This document shows, piece after piece, positions 62,106 through 64,000 of a DNA stretch of 64,000 nt. The position numbers and the translations under genes are program-made. The notes under the pieces are model-generated. The model did no database searches and was not told the origin of the DNA. It saw nothing but the letters and a program-made list of their open reading frames with translations. How positions within the stretch are numbered: position 1 is the first letter of the stretch; each line of letters begins with the position of its first letter. Source of the DNA: Cristatella mucedo (taxonomy: Eukaryota > Bryozoa > Phylactolaemata > Cristatellidae). Where the stretch lies: the NCBI GenBank assembly GCA_009760855.2, contig WPIO01000048.1:1751001-1815000 (forward strand). Reading direction: 5' to 3'.

Positions 62106-63029
62106 TGAAACAATAGCACACCTTCAATGATGTCATGTAAAATATTACAAAGTAGATAGTTCAGAAATCGTATGCAATCAGCCCCCGACTCGCGAAATAC
62201 ATAGGGACAGGAAAACATTTTGCAAGTCGTTTTTTGTACGTCGAGATTGGTATAGGATACGTTCTATTATGAAACGTTCCGCCGAAGACATTGAGAAGCA
62301 AGCGAATAGAGTTTTTTTTTACAAATACGTATACCAAAAATAAGAAATAAAATAAGAACGAGTAAAAAAAATTACATTTACTTACCATTATGTGGAGTAT
62401 TTTCGTGCATACGGAAGCTGGTAGTTGTTGTACTGTAACAGTGATAACTATTGCAAGGGGGATTAGGAGGAGTAGGACTATTTTGCTAGAGGATCATGAA
62501 CTTCCTCCTCCTATAAACTTTAGTGACTGGAAGGTCGCTGAGATAAATTAGCTGCTGTGCTAGCAGATGTTTTAGCTTCAATCTTTTCTATTCTGATGAA
62601 ATAGGAATCGACCTTTGACAGTTTTTGTTTTTCCCCTTCTGGAAGGTTGCACGATAGCAGGCAAGAGAATCTCTGTCTTGCCTTTAAACTTTAAGGAATT
62701 GCTCAAAGTTGCAGTAATTTTCTTCTAGCAACATTCCATGAGCGATAGAGGAGAATACCGGAGACCGCTGTGAATACGTCTTACCTCTATCAATTCACGC
62801 AAGAGAGGACCCTTAGTAGTCACAATGCATAGCTGACAGGTATTGTTTCTTCCCTACTGTTTGCCGCGTTGTCAAATCTACCGACCGCGTGCTGACTTCG
62901 AAAGTTTTCTCGGATCAAATTTGATTTTCTTCGATTTTTTTTTGCGCGACCGTGGCCGAGTTTGTATCTCCAAGTTGTCTTAAGTCAAACCGTCGTAAGT
63001 CGGGACTGATTGTAGCTACATTATAAATG
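62106..63029. other. No gene seen
   Basis: Unassigned sequence. Confidence 0.4.
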
Positions 63030-63190
63030 TTTAGGGTTCTCTGATTTAACAGCCTCATTTGTACAGCAGAAGTGCCTTTAATGGCTCTCACTAGGGCTTG
63101 CCAGTGGTCAATAAGAAAAATCACTCACAGCCCGACTCGAACCTACGACCCCGGTGTGAAGAGCACGAACCTTGCCGATTTGCTAAATAT
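63030..63190 (-). mobile_element. tRNA-derived SINE copy, minus strand
   Basis: CTGATTTAACAGCCTCATTTGT at the start and CCCGACTCGAACCTACGACC at the B-box position, same layout as the other minus copies. Confidence 0.7.
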
Positions 63191-64000
63191 GCACTAATAT
63201 AGCCAGAATCGGGTGTTGAATTATTACTAATACTAATAACGTTAAGCCTTTTGAGTATCGATCAAAATAGCTTAATCTATTTTCAGGTGCATTAAATTGC
63301 TGCTAGAGAAGCAAAAACTAATAGTTGTGGAAAGTATAAAGGATCCTGCTTAAGCAAGCACATAAAAGCTCTCACAATTAAGATGCCAACAAAATAATGC
63401 AAAAGGACGTAGAATGCCAGCCACGGGTCTACGGTTACAAGCACTCTCATAGCGGTGCGAAACAAGCGAACGAAGCACATCGGGGAAAGACACGCACGCC
63501 CATTGGATGCCATGCAAAACCGTGTCGCCGCTGACTCCGTGTCACGACGTGTACCGACCGGTTCACAACGCACAACAGCATAGAAGGAAAATTCACAAGG
63601 ATAGAGCGATGCCCGGACGGAACAGCGAGAGCTTTCAGCTTCTTTTTGCGAATGCCGTCAAATCAGGCGAAGACGACGTCGCGATGTTGGCGTTGAAGAG
63701 TCGTGTCATTCAGCGACGAGTTCCAAGCTTAGGCAGCGTGAGAGCGACCGAAGGCACGACGACTGCCGAGGGACTTCAAATTAGTTAGTTGGGAGCGCAA
63801 GCAAGTGACCCGAGCTGGAAGAGCCGGCGGCCAAGATGAGAGGCCCGAAGAGCGATTAATTCGGGTAGATAAGCGGGAGCGGGGAACGCTGTCGCGCGGG
63901 CCGACTCGGTGGCCGCGCCTCGAAGCCTCGCGCTGCGATCGGCTGCGCTTCGCTCCGCACGCGTTCGTCCGTCGCTCGAGCCATAGATCCTAGCAGCAGC
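63191..64000. other. LINE-like tail piece, then GC-rich sequence
   Basis: A diverged LINE tail in reverse complement at about 63,215-63,300. The rest becomes CpG-rich towards 64,000, with no recognisable protein. Confidence 0.35.

Overview
This window looks like a stretch of an animal (metazoan) nuclear genome carrying a decayed DNA virus/transposon at its left end. Two compartments meet near position 15,990. Bases 1 to about 15,990 are AT-rich and densely coding, with virus-like genes on both strands. The rest is GC-richer and gene-poor, and it holds L2/CR1-type LINE copies, tRNA-derived SINEs, long GA/CT microsatellites, a retrotransposon Gag remnant and CpG-rich blocks. The LINE and SINE types point to an animal host; I cannot name the species.

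Left compartment (1-15,990): a Polinton/Maverick- or adintovirus-type element, cut off by the left edge of the window. It has the diagnostic gene set: retroviral-type integrase (359-1221, minus), double jelly-roll major capsid protein (3343-4881, minus), penton-like minor capsid proteins in three tandem copies (5510-8224, minus), FtsK/A32-type packaging ATPase (9538-10209, minus) and adenain-type cysteine protease (10575-10952, plus). Around these lie accessory genes: a YqaJ/lambda-exonuclease-like nuclease, three proteins with phage tail-fibre-like repeats, a parvovirus-type phospholipase A2-like protein, an HNH-AP2 endonuclease, a zinc-ribbon protein joined to the protease through a broken frame, a Cys-rich protein, and several small or unknown proteins. 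No protein-primed DNA polymerase is visible; if present it should lie left of base 1.

The element is compact: genes abut or overlap by a few bases, and many starts are preceded within 0-12 bases by a TATATAG-like motif, sometimes overlapping the stop codon of the gene before. Most genes carry defects: in-frame stops (mostly TAA) and frameshifts, the latter repeatedly placed in runs of 6-9 A. This fits an old endogenous copy, though consensus errors in homopolymers could explain the frameshifts.

Right compartment (15,990-64,000): a minus-strand LTR-retrotransposon Gag fragment (16,290-17,068), one LINE copy with an uninterrupted reverse transcriptase (36,277-37,866) and about a dozen fragments on both strands, a SINE family with A and B boxes (best copy 50,738-50,920), long microsatellites including a 1-kb CT/10-bp minisatellite block (52,382-53,454), and CpG-rich blocks near 31.4-32, 49.8-51.8, 53.5-54.2 and 56.6-59 kb. 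The last block contains the best host-gene candidate: a short signal-peptide-coding exon ending in a splice donor (57,945-58,014). Most long open frames here are microsatellite or CpG-island artefacts.
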